DNA from: Bacteroides sp. ET71
GTDB lineage: Bacteria > Bacteroidota > Bacteroidia > Bacteroidales > Bacteroidaceae
Assembly (NCBI RefSeq): GCF_023336905.1
Contig: NZ_JAMBLS010000014.1
Location: forward strand, 17,545 to 81,544
Reading direction: 5' to 3'
DNA length: 64,000 bases
The notes beneath the pieces were generated by a model. That model searched no databases, was not told the origin of the DNA, and saw only the letters and a program-made list of their open reading frames with translations. A program made the translations under genes and the position numbers. Shown here piece after piece: positions 1 to 7,236 of the stretch. How positions within the stretch are numbered: position 1 is the stretch's first letter; each line of letters begins with the position of its first letter.

Positions 1-524
1 ATTTTTCTTTCCAGTTTACTCAACAGATAACAACCTTTGCTGTTTTTCATAAGTACATCCAATTGCTCTATCAAATAGGATCTCGTTTCCTGCGGTAAGC
101 GGTTCCAAATTTCAATAGGTGTTCCGGAATGAACCATCAATAATTCTGACTTTGGGGATGTGAGCAGCTCTACCGTACCCGTTTTTACATTGATACCTAT
201 CCATAACCGTTTGTTGGTGATACATTGGGCAATAATATCTGTATACTTGCCAGCCCATTGCTGATTGGCTATATGCTGTACATCTTTACCGTTTATGAAA
301 TCAGAAAGCCAGTTATATAGTAACAAGGCTTCTGGCGGTGTACACTCCCGCATCATCCGGTATATATCCATTAGAATAGATAAGTACCCTTTGCCTATAG
401 CATCCATGCGTTTACAGAAATCGGCATACGATTCTTCATTGACTGATTTCCATGCACGGATAGCCATATCTGCAGTGTCCTTTCTCTTGGAATAGGATTT
501 TATCCTTTCTATGAAATTTTTCAT
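1..524 (-). CDS. Partial gene of unknown function, cut by the window edge
   Basis: From an ATG at 524 an open frame runs to the left edge without a stop, giving at least 174 residues. The product begins MKNFIERIKSYSKRK, is rich in charged and aromatic residues, and shows no signal peptide or membrane segment. I recognise no family. The start lies 12 nt after the stop of the upstream integrase in the same orientation, so the two are probably co-transcribed and belong to the same mobile element. The 3' end is missing, so length and function cannot be judged. Confidence 0.7.
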   Translation of the reverse strand, partial: MKNFIERIKSYSKRKDTADMAIRAWKSVNEESYADFCKRMDAIGKGYLSILMDIYRMMRECTPPEALLLYNWLSDFINGKDVQHIANQQWAGKYTDIIAQCITNKRLWIGINVKTGTVELLTSPKSELLMVHSGTPIEIWNRLPQETRSYLIEQLDVLMKNSKGCYLLSKLERK

Positions 525-536
525 TGTCTTATGGTA

Positions 537-2039
537 TTAAGGTTGTCTGAACAGTTTGAGCAATTCTTCTGTGGACATGCTTGCCAACTTTGCCAACAGA
601 GCATCCCTTTCAGAAGTATTACCCAGGTTTAGCAGCTTTGAATTGTTCTGCATCTGAATGTCGAGAGGATAATGCTCGATGTAGATTTGAGTGATAGCAT
701 GATCAGAGGATGCGTGCCCCATGCTTTCAGAAATATAATCCATGTCTACTCCGGCATTATGCAGGTTGGTGGCAAATGAGTGTCGGCACCAAGTCCCGGA
801 CGGACAGATGGACTTATCCCAATTTAGAGCTTCATGGCATATCCTAATAATACGATCTTTTACGTTTGAGTTTTCCTGCATGGTATATTTGCGGCGCAAC
901 TCTTCCGTTTCTGCCCCTTTTAATATATGAGGAAAAACAAGCCCACCCCGAGTCGGAGGTGCCGCCACTTCATCTAACACATATTGTAAAGGGGGGATAA
1001 TGGGAACGATAACTTCAGAACCGTCAGCGCTTCTTCGGGAAGTTTTCTTTCGGTTGAAACGAAAAGCCTTGCCATCTGTCTGATAATAATAACTGTCATA
1101 AGTCAATCGCCCTGCATCTGCCATGTTGAAGCCATTGCACAGGTACTGGGCAAGAAACAATCCCAATGAGTAGTGGGCACGTTTGGTATATTCTTCCGAC
1201 CAATGTTCGGGATATTTCTTTGAGACAAAAAGGTTATATAGCTCCGTCATCTGGCAGACATTCAGAAAGCTCTGTTTGCGCTTTGCACTCTTGGGTATGC
1301 TCACAAGCCCTTTCTCCTTCTTGTTAGAAAAAGGATAAGGAACATCTTTGAGATAGCCTTCATGTATACACCTGTTCCATACAGCACGGCAACAACGGAG
1401 ATAAATCCCGGCGGTAGTATCGCTGATTTTCCCGACTATCGCCCCATTCTCGTCTTTTACTCCATCATGCATTCCGTCTTTCCACTTCTGAATTTCTGCA
1501 GCACTGATGCAGAATCCTCTAATCATATTGCTTCCGAGAATTTTTCTGAATGATTTGAGTGCGCATTCGTAGCTCTCTGCTGTGGTAAAACGTGCGCCAC
1601 CATCGTCTGTCCGTAATTCATGGATGATTTGTTCCCATACACCAACAAAGGTTTGTACCTTGGTCGTATCTTCTTTGAATGGCATCACTCCCTCACCCAT
1701 GATACATTGGCGTACCATTTCAAATGTCAGAATGCCACCTTTATTCAGGTTCATCAGAATTTCTTTGTATTTGGGGGCAAAGCTATCTTTCCACTCTTTT
1801 TGAAGTTTGTAATTCTCGCTCTTGCATTTAGTCGCATTACAGATGTCTGAGAACTTTCTTTCAGTGAAAGAACTTCCGACAATAAGATAAAAGAATTTGC
1901 GGTCTATCGTGAAACGGAGAGATAATGGAAACTCGCACGCGTTTTTCCTGCGAGTACGTGAATCCAACACGACAGAAACAGAACAGTTCCGTTCCTTGAA
2001 AAGCGACAGGGACTTTGTCAGTTTTTCCATTGCATTCAT
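537..2039 (-). CDS. Tyrosine recombinase (integrase) of the left-hand element
   Basis: The product has 500 residues and performs site-specific strand exchange by a covalent 3'-phosphotyrosine intermediate. The N-terminal part looks like an arm-binding plus SAM-like core-binding region (about residues 1-270). The catalytic domain follows: RHSFAT near residue 427, MGH about 25 residues later, and the nucleophile Tyr in QIYIEHY. The usual first catalytic Arg appears to be Asn (YLCNGFNMAD), and the residue at the first His of the HxxR box is Thr. Departures at the first Arg are known in Bacteroides integrases such as IntDOT. It reads away from the tRNA-derived att copy at 2644-2686, which suggests it is the integrase of an element inserted there and extending left of the window. 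A long leader precedes it. Confidence 0.88.
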   Translation of the reverse strand: MNAMEKLTKSLSLFKERNCSVSVVLDSRTRRKNACEFPLSLRFTIDRKFFYLIVGSSFTERKFSDICNATKCKSENYKLQKEWKDSFAPKYKEILMNLNKGGILTFEMVRQCIMGEGVMPFKEDTTKVQTFVGVWEQIIHELRTDDGGARFTTAESYECALKSFRKILGSNMIRGFCISAAEIQKWKDGMHDGVKDENGAIVGKISDTTAGIYLRCCRAVWNRCIHEGYLKDVPYPFSNKKEKGLVSIPKSAKRKQSFLNVCQMTELYNLFVSKKYPEHWSEEYTKRAHYSLGLFLAQYLCNGFNMADAGRLTYDSYYYQTDGKAFRFNRKKTSRRSADGSEVIVPIIPPLQYVLDEVAAPPTRGGLVFPHILKGAETEELRRKYTMQENSNVKDRIIRICHEALNWDKSICPSGTWCRHSFATNLHNAGVDMDYISESMGHASSDHAITQIYIEHYPLDIQMQNNSKLLNLGNTSERDALLAKLASMSTEELLKLFRQP

Positions 2040-2400
2040 TGTTTATGTTCAACATAACCTCTGAATACAGACGCTTTGCAATGTGAGGCATACATATACA
2101 AAACACTGCATATAACCACAGAGTCCCTATCCTTTAGGCGGATAAAAACATCGTTGTTATATGCAGCGGTGCAATCTCGTTGTCTTCTGTCGCTGACTGG
2201 TAACCGGGCTTATGCTAATCGGTCTCAACCCCTGAAGCAACTCTCGCGTTTCGTTTGTCATAGAGAACCCTCCGACTGGCACTCCCTCTACGCATTGATT
2301 CATCGGAATGGGATAACCCTCCCACGGCGGTTAGGCAAACTCACTTTTCTTTTTCAAGAAAGAGCACCACCAAGGTCATGGCTTGCCACAAATGCATTAC
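2040..2400 (-). promoter_or_regulatory. Long structured 5' leader of the left integrase gene
   Basis: About 360 nt separate the inferred transcription start from the integrase ATG. The stretch at roughly 2165-2400 is clearly richer in G and C than its flanks, which is typical of structured RNA. An 11-bp inverted repeat (CTGCATATAAC at 2106-2116 with its complement at 2156-2166) encloses a smaller hairpin (TATCC 2128-2132 with GGATA 2140-2144), close to the integrase start. A possible 18-codon leader ORF sits at its 5' end. Together this looks like an attenuation-type leader, but structure and function are inference. No convincing protein gene is present on either strand. Confidence 0.45.
2341..2397 (-). 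CDS. Possible 18-residue leader peptide
   Basis: An ATG at 2397 opens an 18-codon frame (MHLWQAMTLVVLFLEKEK) ending in TGA at 2341. It begins only a few nucleotides after the inferred transcription start of the integrase leader. It has no Shine-Dalgarno sequence, and no homologue is recognised. Support is its position at the head of the structured leader. It may be chance. Confidence 0.3.
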   Translation of the reverse strand: MHLWQAMTLVVLFLEKEK

Positions 2401-2406
2401 GCGATA

Positions 2407-2436
2407 CAAAAGTACGATATTATTCTATAAATCAAG
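2407..2436 (-). promoter_or_regulatory. Bacteroides-type promoter of the left integrase leader
   Basis: On the minus strand a perfect -7 box TACTTTTG (2407-2414) is preceded by 18 nt and CTTG (2433-2436), close to the family consensus TTTG-N19/21-TAnnTTTG. It points toward the integrase gene about 370 nt away. Confidence 0.55.
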
Positions 2437-2532
2437 GTATAAATGGAATATATTTGAGCTTATTTAACCGCCAAGTAGAGTCATATTAACAGAATATCTT
2501 AATGAATTATGTTATAGAATGGCATGGGATTT

Positions 2533-2595
2533 CATAGAAATTCTATGGGTAAACCGAGCCAACTCAAACCGTTTGTTTACGCATTGTTTACGCAG
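2533..2595. repeat. Short palindrome and 10-bp direct repeat beside the att copy
   Basis: A 15-bp palindrome CATAGAAATTCTATG lies at 2533-2547. About 25 nt further, TGTTTACGCA occurs twice in close succession (about 2573-2594). Small repeats next to an att site are often recombinase arm-binding or excisionase sites, but here this is only suggested by position. Confidence 0.35.
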
Positions 2596-2601
2596 ACAAA
2601 G

Positions 2602-2632
2602 AAAAAAGCACTTGCGATTTCTCGTAAGTGCC
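2602..2632 (-). terminator. Rho-independent terminator downstream of the tRNA 3' remnant
   Basis: On the minus strand GCACTTACGA and TCGCAAGTGC pair over 10 bp (one wobble) around a 4-nt loop, followed by six T. It sits 11 nt past the tRNA 3'-half copy. It may be the original terminator of the tRNA gene or one brought in by the left element. Confidence 0.7.
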
Positions 2633-2643
2633 TGATTCTTAAC

Positions 2644-2686
2644 GTGGACCAGCCAGGGCTTGAACCTGGGACCTCCAGATTATGAG
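2644..2686 (-). repeat. Distal att site: 43-bp copy of the tRNA-Met 3' half
   Basis: These 43 bases are identical to 12438-12480 and run from the anticodon loop to the 3' end of the tRNA-Met gene. Identity stops abruptly on both sides. This is the signature of tyrosine-recombinase integration into a tRNA gene. The pair bounds a 9.8-kb element. It is not a complete tRNA: the 5' half is absent. Confidence 0.9.
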
Positions 2687-2896
2687 GCTATCAGAACATT
2701 TGCTTGAAACTACTGTATGTCAGTCGGTTAATACTCTCTTGAAAAGCCAATAGAACAACTATTGACCAACATTGGCTTGTACTTATACTATGCCAATAAA
2801 TGCACTTATTAGTGCTAAAGTTTCTTGCTTCTGTTTCATAAATCACTCTATTGTTAAATAGTTATGTATTGTACTCATCATCGAATTGACTAATAA

Positions 2897-3040
2897 CTAT
2901 GGGTCTTTTGCAAATATTACGCCCAGCAGAAATACAAGGATTATACAAATCGCAGCAGCTTTTCTTTCATTTCTATATGAAAAATAGAATCCCAATATCA
3001 TCAGAATCCATATAGATATACCAATACCTGTAGGCACCAT
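2897..3040 (-). CDS. Small two-helix membrane protein (47 residues), last gene of the cargo operon
   Basis: An ATG at 3040 opens 47 codons. The product begins MVPTGIGISIWILMILGFYF, continues with a charged hinge SYRNERKAAA, then a second hydrophobic stretch ICIILVFLLGVIF. This predicts a hairpin of two membrane helices with a basic loop. The start is 1 nt past the stop of the retropepsin gene, so translational coupling is likely. I do not recognise a family. The location at the end of a tight same-strand operon and the clean two-helix pattern support a real gene. Confidence 0.6.
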   Translation of the reverse strand: MVPTGIGISIWILMILGFYFSYRNERKAAAICIILVFLLGVIFAKDP

Positions 3041-3041
3041 T

Positions 3042-3461
3042 TCATTTGGATGTTATTTTGCACTTTTCAAAATCTATAATCCATTCATTTTCTACTAAAA
3101 AGCGAGTACCAATCACACCATGTATTTGTATTCCAGATTCATTCTCTATACTTTTTATGGCATCAGAGACACTCAAAATCAAGAAACTGCCAGTAAAAGT
3201 TTCATTCTCGAAGTTAAATGTGGCTTGAACAAGTGGAGCTTCATATGTAGCCCCATCAATGGACATTACAGAGCCTTGGTCATCTATATGTCTGAAACTG
3301 TTTTTGAACAAGCCATACACAAAGTTGAACAAAATGTTTTCTGTGGCACCTGTATCAATCATGAAACATAAGTTTCTCACATTGCCACCATCATCTTTGC
3401 AAGTTACAATGAAAAGGGGCAAACCAGTTTTGCTTAACCCCCAGCTTAAAGGAAATTCCAT
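3042..3461 (-). CDS. Retropepsin-like aspartic protease
   Basis: Starting at the ATG at 3461 the product has 139 residues. Residues 32-44 read CFMIDTGATENIL, the hydrophobic-hydrophobic-D-T-G-A motif of single-domain retropepsin-like aspartyl proteases, which act as homodimers with one catalytic Asp per chain. Further on, HGVIGTRFL fits the second conserved psi-loop region (G-hydrophobic-hydrophobic-G). There is no signal peptide, so a cytoplasmic site is likely. A longer start at 3521 would overlap the upstream WG-repeat gene by 32 nt; the ATG at 3461 leaves a 28-nt gap and begins directly before the protease domain. The target is unknown. The two WG-repeat neighbours are candidate partners. 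Confidence 0.75.
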   Translation of the reverse strand: MEFPLSWGLSKTGLPLFIVTCKDDGGNVRNLCFMIDTGATENILFNFVYGLFKNSFRHIDDQGSVMSIDGATYEAPLVQATFNFENETFTGSFLILSVSDAIKSIENESGIQIHGVIGTRFLVENEWIIDFEKCKITSK

Positions 3462-3489
3462 ATGAATCAATCTTTTTCTAATGTTATTT

Positions 3490-4323
3490 TTACTTGGATT
3501 CACTGTTATTATAGATACCAAATTTTTTGGTCAAATTCTCTATATCAAATTTTATGCACCTATGGTCTTTATTAGCATAAATTGTTGTACTACCATATTT
3601 AATGCGTGATATATTATCATAGATAGCAGGAAGTATTTCACGCCCTTGGGTATCTATCATTCCCCATTTTTGAATGACCTCTTCACCTATTTTTTCTTCT
3701 ATGATAACTCTAATTAACCCATACTCAACATCGCCAATCCACTTATATTGAATAGGAGTAATCCGTTTGCCAGTAGGAGTAATCAACCCCTTAAATTGTT
3801 TGCTAGAGGCTCTCAAAAGGCTGCCGTAATAGCTGAGGTCATTATACTCTCCAAAAGGTACTGTTGTTTTCTTTGTCATAATTTCAATAATACCTTTCTG
3901 CCGTTCTGAATTCATTACTATTGCATATTGCGTGTCAATAAGTGATATACTTTGATACTCTCCCATCAACATTTCAATACCATTGGCATTTAGTATTCCC
4001 CATTTACCTTCTTTACATACCGTAATCAAAGAGTCAGATGAAGAAAACTCTCCAATAAACTCATCGTATTGCAGAGGAATAACTACGTCTGCAAAACTAT
4101 TGATAAAGCCTATCTTACCATCCTGTACAACAGGATACAAATATGAGGGAATCTTTTCCAAGATTTCTTTTGTTGTAAAAAGTCCTATTCCTGTTTTATT
4201 TAGGTAACTAATACGCCCTTCTATGTACCAAGATTCACTGATTCTGCCCTTAAGTTCACCACCTGAATGAATTGTTATTGAAAGGTCTGGAGTTTGATTG
4301 AATCTTTTCATAAAGCTATCCAA
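3490..4323 (-). CDS. WG-repeat protein (second of the pair)
   Basis: The product has 277 residues. It contains WG-type repeats, beta-rich units of about 35-50 residues with the pattern G-x-W/F-G-I-I-D-x-x-G-x-x-I-x-P-x-x-Y: DGKIGFINSFADVVIPLQYD, KWGILNANGIEMLMGEYQ, KGLITPTGKRITPIQYKW and KWGMIDTQGREILPAIYD. Such proteins form solenoids or propellers used for binding. No enzymatic motif or signal peptide is visible. It lies 71 nt after the first WG gene and 28 nt before the retropepsin start, all on one strand. A role as sensor or substrate adaptor for the protease is inference. Confidence 0.75.
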   Translation of the reverse strand: MDSFMKRFNQTPDLSITIHSGGELKGRISESWYIEGRISYLNKTGIGLFTTKEILEKIPSYLYPVVQDGKIGFINSFADVVIPLQYDEFIGEFSSSDSLITVCKEGKWGILNANGIEMLMGEYQSISLIDTQYAIVMNSERQKGIIEIMTKKTTVPFGEYNDLSYYGSLLRASSKQFKGLITPTGKRITPIQYKWIGDVEYGLIRVIIEEKIGEEVIQKWGMIDTQGREILPAIYDNISRIKYGSTTIYANKDHRCIKFDIENLTKKFGIYNNSESK

Positions 4324-4394
4324 AAACTAGAAAAAAGAAATGTTCTATTCCAATTATAAGCACATTTATACTCACGGTAAAACCATTTTATGAA

Positions 4395-5222
4395 TTAATC
4401 AGTATTCCATCTTGCATCCAAATCACCTTCATAAGCATCTGCCAATCCACTTTCAACATCCTCTCTACTCCATCCCCCATAATAAGCTTGTTCATCTCCA
4501 TAAGGGTCACTCCAGTTATCAGCATTATCTGTTCTGGAATATCCTTTCTTTTTAAGTGTTACTGTAGCAATTGGTAATGTTGATTTTCCGATGTCTCCTT
4601 TTTCCATCCATAAAGGGAATATCTTGCCACTGCTATTCGTAACAATAGCAATTACTGGTTCTTTAGGAATTCCAATAGCTGCAGCTAACCCGATATTACA
4701 GCCATAAGTAAAATACAACTGATTAGTATTAGGCACTGTTCTGACAAATAATTTTTCGCAATTCACCAAATTCTTAAATTCTTCTATTGAGCATATCTTT
4801 AAGTATTTCAGGCCATCAAAAATGGTTTTATTGGCTAATTGGTGAAGATTCAATATCTGTATTTCATCACCTATAAATGCTTTAATTGAGAAAATATATT
4901 CTTCTTTTATAGTCCAAATCTTATCATATTTCAATGGAACAACGATATTTCCTAATGTATCAATGATGCCCCAATGATTATCCAATACACGTGCATAACC
5001 ACAAACGAATTGGGGGTCACACCAAGAATATTCTCCAAAAGGAACCACCTGTTTATTGTTTGTATTAACATAAGCATATTGATATTGGTCATTTCTGACC
5101 AAGGATAAACCACAACTGAAAGGTTGCATTTCTGTATATTGGGGAACAATGATAACCTCTCCACTTCGATTCTTTGCTCCAAACAAACCATTTTCCTGAA
5201 AAATGATATAGTCCCTGTCCAT
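4395..5222 (-). CDS. WG-repeat protein (first of the pair)
   Basis: From the ATG at 5222 the product has 275 residues. AAAAGGA lies 7 nt upstream and decides this start over a GTG at 5249. The N-terminal two thirds hold WG repeats: GLFGAKNRSGEVIIVPQYTE, YAYVNTNNKQVVPFGEYSW and HWGIIDTLGNIVVPLKYDK. The C-terminal third is different, and its tail is rich in Asp, Tyr, Trp and Gly (about residues 225-275). No signal peptide or catalytic motif is visible. It heads the cargo operon WG-WG-retropepsin-two-helix protein, about 270 nt downstream of a good promoter. Confidence 0.75.
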   Translation of the reverse strand: MDRDYIIFQENGLFGAKNRSGEVIIVPQYTEMQPFSCGLSLVRNDQYQYAYVNTNNKQVVPFGEYSWCDPQFVCGYARVLDNHWGIIDTLGNIVVPLKYDKIWTIKEEYIFSIKAFIGDEIQILNLHQLANKTIFDGLKYLKICSIEEFKNLVNCEKLFVRTVPNTNQLYFTYGCNIGLAAAIGIPKEPVIAIVTNSSGKIFPLWMEKGDIGKSTLPIATVTLKKKGYSRTDNADNWSDPYGDEQAYYGGWSREDVESGLADAYEGDLDARWNTD

Positions 5223-5494
5223 CTGATATTCCTTTTGTAGCCATACCACAAAAAGAAAGGTGCAGGCTTAACCTTGAATGTCATTCTGAAGGTATCGCCA
5301 AACACCTATATCCATACAAACAAGGAAAGCCCACACCTTATGGTATGAGCATTCACTTACCTGCTATTGATGGATATATTCTTACAAATTGGCGATTTTT
5401 CAGAACTCATCAAGCAAGAAGCAAACACTTCTTTTTCTAATATGTCTTGGTTAAACTTTTATTTCATTAGCCATTCATTTAATTGTTCATGCTA

Positions 5495-5523
5495 CAAAGT
5501 TACTACTTTTCGGCAAGTAACAA
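5495..5523 (-). promoter_or_regulatory. Promoter of the WG/retropepsin cargo operon
   Basis: On the minus strand the -7 box TAACTTTG (5495-5502) is preceded by an 18-nt spacer and TTG. It points toward the operon that begins at 5222 and implies a long leader. Confidence 0.55.
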
Positions 5524-5677
5524 TCATCTGAACACTAATTTTTCAGTTCAACTTCAACACATCAGATACCATAGGTATGGGCTATGCCTTAATGACATAC
5601 AAAAGTACTTTTATTCCTTGTTTCTCATGCGGACAAATGCAAATAATCATGCCAAGACTTTCATAAATGCAATGCAG

Positions 5678-5709
5678 TAAAAGCCCCAACCTATAATAAG
5701 TCGGGGCTA
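5678..5709 (-). terminator. Rho-independent terminator after the 36-residue gene
   Basis: On the minus strand AGCCCC and GGGGCT (5703-5708 and 5682-5687) pair around a 15-nt loop, followed by TTTT. It lies 30 nt past the stop of the small gene at 5739-5849 and insulates it from the cargo operon. Confidence 0.65.
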
Positions 5710-5738
5710 AACAACACTAAACTACAAATATGGAACTG

Positions 5739-5849
5739 TTACCAGTCCAATATCTGCGCCATAACATAGAGGCTTATGACAAACATGACTATTCCTCCTG
5801 CAATATTCAATAATATGTCCATTTCTTCAAATGATAAATTGTTCGACAT
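5739..5849 (-). CDS. Small single-helix membrane protein (36 residues)
   Basis: An ATG at 5849 opens 36 codons: a polar, acidic N-terminus (MSNNLSFEEMD) followed by one long hydrophobic segment (ILLNIAGGIVMFVISLYVM) and a short tail AQILDW. This predicts a one-pass membrane peptide. Support comes from its own terminator immediately downstream and from a 39-bp inverted repeat about 115 nt upstream, in the same arrangement as two other transcription units of the element. No family is recognised. Confidence 0.5.
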   Translation of the reverse strand: MSNNLSFEEMDILLNIAGGIVMFVISLYVMAQILDW

Positions 5850-6192
5850 AGTCAATATTTACATAGCTATTATGCTCCAGAAGGAAATATTTTAGTAAGG
5901 TGGTAAAGAATACCTTTCCAGATTATTCACTTCCTGACCACAATAGCCACTAGTAAACAACAGGCGTATTCACTTTTCTATAATAAAATAAAAGAAGTGA
6001 ATACAAACTCATTCTGCTGCATAGTCTGTATATTTCAATTATATAATATGTGACTTAGTGCGCTAATGTCGATTTTTTGTTTTCTTTCTTCTAAGGAATA
6101 GAACCAGTTTTTTCGACACTGCAAAATTTCCTACCATAATGGATAAGAAAGACTATGCCACTATTTTCCTACTTCCTAAGGAGACAGCCATG
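5850..6192. other. Intergenic region with one 39-bp inverted repeat
   Basis: About 340 AT-rich bases with no credible gene. The only clear structure is the 39-bp spaced inverted repeat at 5966-6004. Confidence 0.6.
5966..6004. promoter_or_regulatory. 39-bp spaced inverted repeat, copy 1
   Basis: GTATTCACTT at 5966-5975 is matched by AAGTGAATAC at 5995-6004. Two further copies with the same heptamer GTATTCA/TGAATAC and the same overall length lie at 8676-8714 and 10941-10979. This copy precedes the 36-residue gene. The heptamer centres are 32 bp apart, about three helical turns, which fits binding of a dimer to one DNA face. Confidence 0.7.
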
Positions 6193-7236
6193 CTAACTGA
6201 TAAACCAGGTATACTCATTTTCTCCATAGAGGGCTTTATTCAGCCCCTCAGCAAGTTGTGTGGCATTATAAGCCCTGTCTAAGAAGTTATCAATGTAGCT
6301 GCTCTTATTGGCTCCTGTAAGCAGGTTATACACATTCCACATGCTGATTTCATTTCCACGCTCTATTACTGAGAAATTGCCATCATTGTAGAATGACTTG
6401 GCTACAAGACCTATCTGGGTATCTGTCATAAGCATCTGGGGAAGCCTTTTCTTCTGTTCCACAGGCAAATATTGATACAGCCTGCTTTTCCCAAGAAATT
6501 GTGCAAACTGATGTTCTGTCATATAGCTGTCTTTGAAAGCACCCATATAGTAAAGGTGTTTGGCTGCATTGTAGTCTTGAAAAAGCTGCATGGCAGCATT
6601 GAACAAACCATGTATATTCATCACCTTTAGTTCTGACTTGTAGCCATCAGTACTGATACACATATTGCAGCATACCATGTTCTTGAAGCCTATGAAAAGT
6701 TTGAATTTCTCCATGCCTTTCTTGCTGTAGAGGTTCTCATGGTTGTATGCCCTTACACCACCAATAGTGAGGTTTAGCCTGTTACCTGCAATATCCTCAT
6801 GGATGGTGGGTATCTCAAAACAGAACATCATCCTTTCATAATAGATGGTTTTGTCAGTTTCCAACAAATCTTTTACTGGCTTGTGGATGGCTTCTGGGGT
6901 TCTTCCCTTGATTACATGGCTTACCCTTATGGCTGGTTCTTCTATAGTTTCATGGGGAAATACCCTGTTGGCAGCTTCCCAGACTGATTCTATAAAAACA
7001 GGATGGCTGATGGTTATCTCATTGTCTTTACTGAATACAGGAACTACACAGTCATTCTTCAAATGTTCAATAGTGACCTCTTTTGTATTGGCTTCAATAA
7101 AAGGCAGTTTTACATCACTTCCTCTGGAGCCTGTGATTTCAGGTTCCAAGATTTCCACTTCCTCATATTGAGGTTGGGGGATTGGCATGATTTGCCTGTT
7201 AATTCTGTGCACAGGCTGTAGTTGCATTGCTTCCAT
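6193..7236 (-). CDS. DUF3871 family protein
   Basis: The product has 347 residues and resembles the Bacteroidetes mobile-element family DUF3871. The region FIEANT...HLKNDCVVPVFSKDNEITISH, then RVSHVIKGRTPEAIHKP and LTIGGVRAYNHENLYSKK, is as I remember that family. The function is unknown; distant similarity to DUF932-type plasmid proteins has been suggested for such genes. There is no signal peptide. The start at 7236 overlaps the upstream ATPase gene by 38 nt; an internal ATG at 7188 would avoid the overlap, and the poorly conserved N-terminus does not decide between them. Co-occurrence with the ATPase suggests a joint role in element DNA metabolism. Confidence 0.75.
   Translation of the reverse strand: MEAMQLQPVHRINRQIMPIPQPQYEEVEILEPEITGSRGSDVKLPFIEANTKEVTIEHLKNDCVVPVFSKDNEITISHPVFIESVWEAANRVFPHETIEEPAIRVSHVIKGRTPEAIHKPVKDLLETDKTIYYERMMFCFEIPTIHEDIAGNRLNLTIGGVRAYNHENLYSKKGMEKFKLFIGFKNMVCCNMCISTDGYKSELKVMNIHGLFNAAMQLFQDYNAAKHLYYMGAFKDSYMTEHQFAQFLGKSRLYQYLPVEQKKRLPQMLMTDTQIGLVAKSFYNDGNFSVIERGNEISMWNVYNLLTGANKSSYIDNFLDRAYNATQLAEGLNKALYGENEYTWFIS

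Larger units (their letters stand above)
5223..5738. other. Intergenic region: leader of the cargo operon and a terminator
   Basis: No convincing gene is seen on either strand. It holds the promoter at 5495-5523, a roughly 270-nt untranslated leader of the cargo operon, and the terminator of the 36-residue gene at 5678-5709. A 65-codon plus-strand frame at 5483-5680 has no family features and overlaps the promoter. Confidence 0.6.

Noticed and set aside
2076-2489. 137-codon plus-strand frame in the gap upstream of the left integrase
   Set aside because: No family features; it runs antisense through the inferred integrase leader and promoter, whose hairpins and GC-rich text explain the open frame better.
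2644-2686. A second tRNA gene
   Set aside because: Only the 3' half from anticodon loop to acceptor end is present; it is an att copy.
5483-5680. 65-codon plus-strand frame in the element
   Set aside because: Overlaps the cargo-operon promoter and ends at the small gene's terminator; no hydrophobic segment or family pattern.
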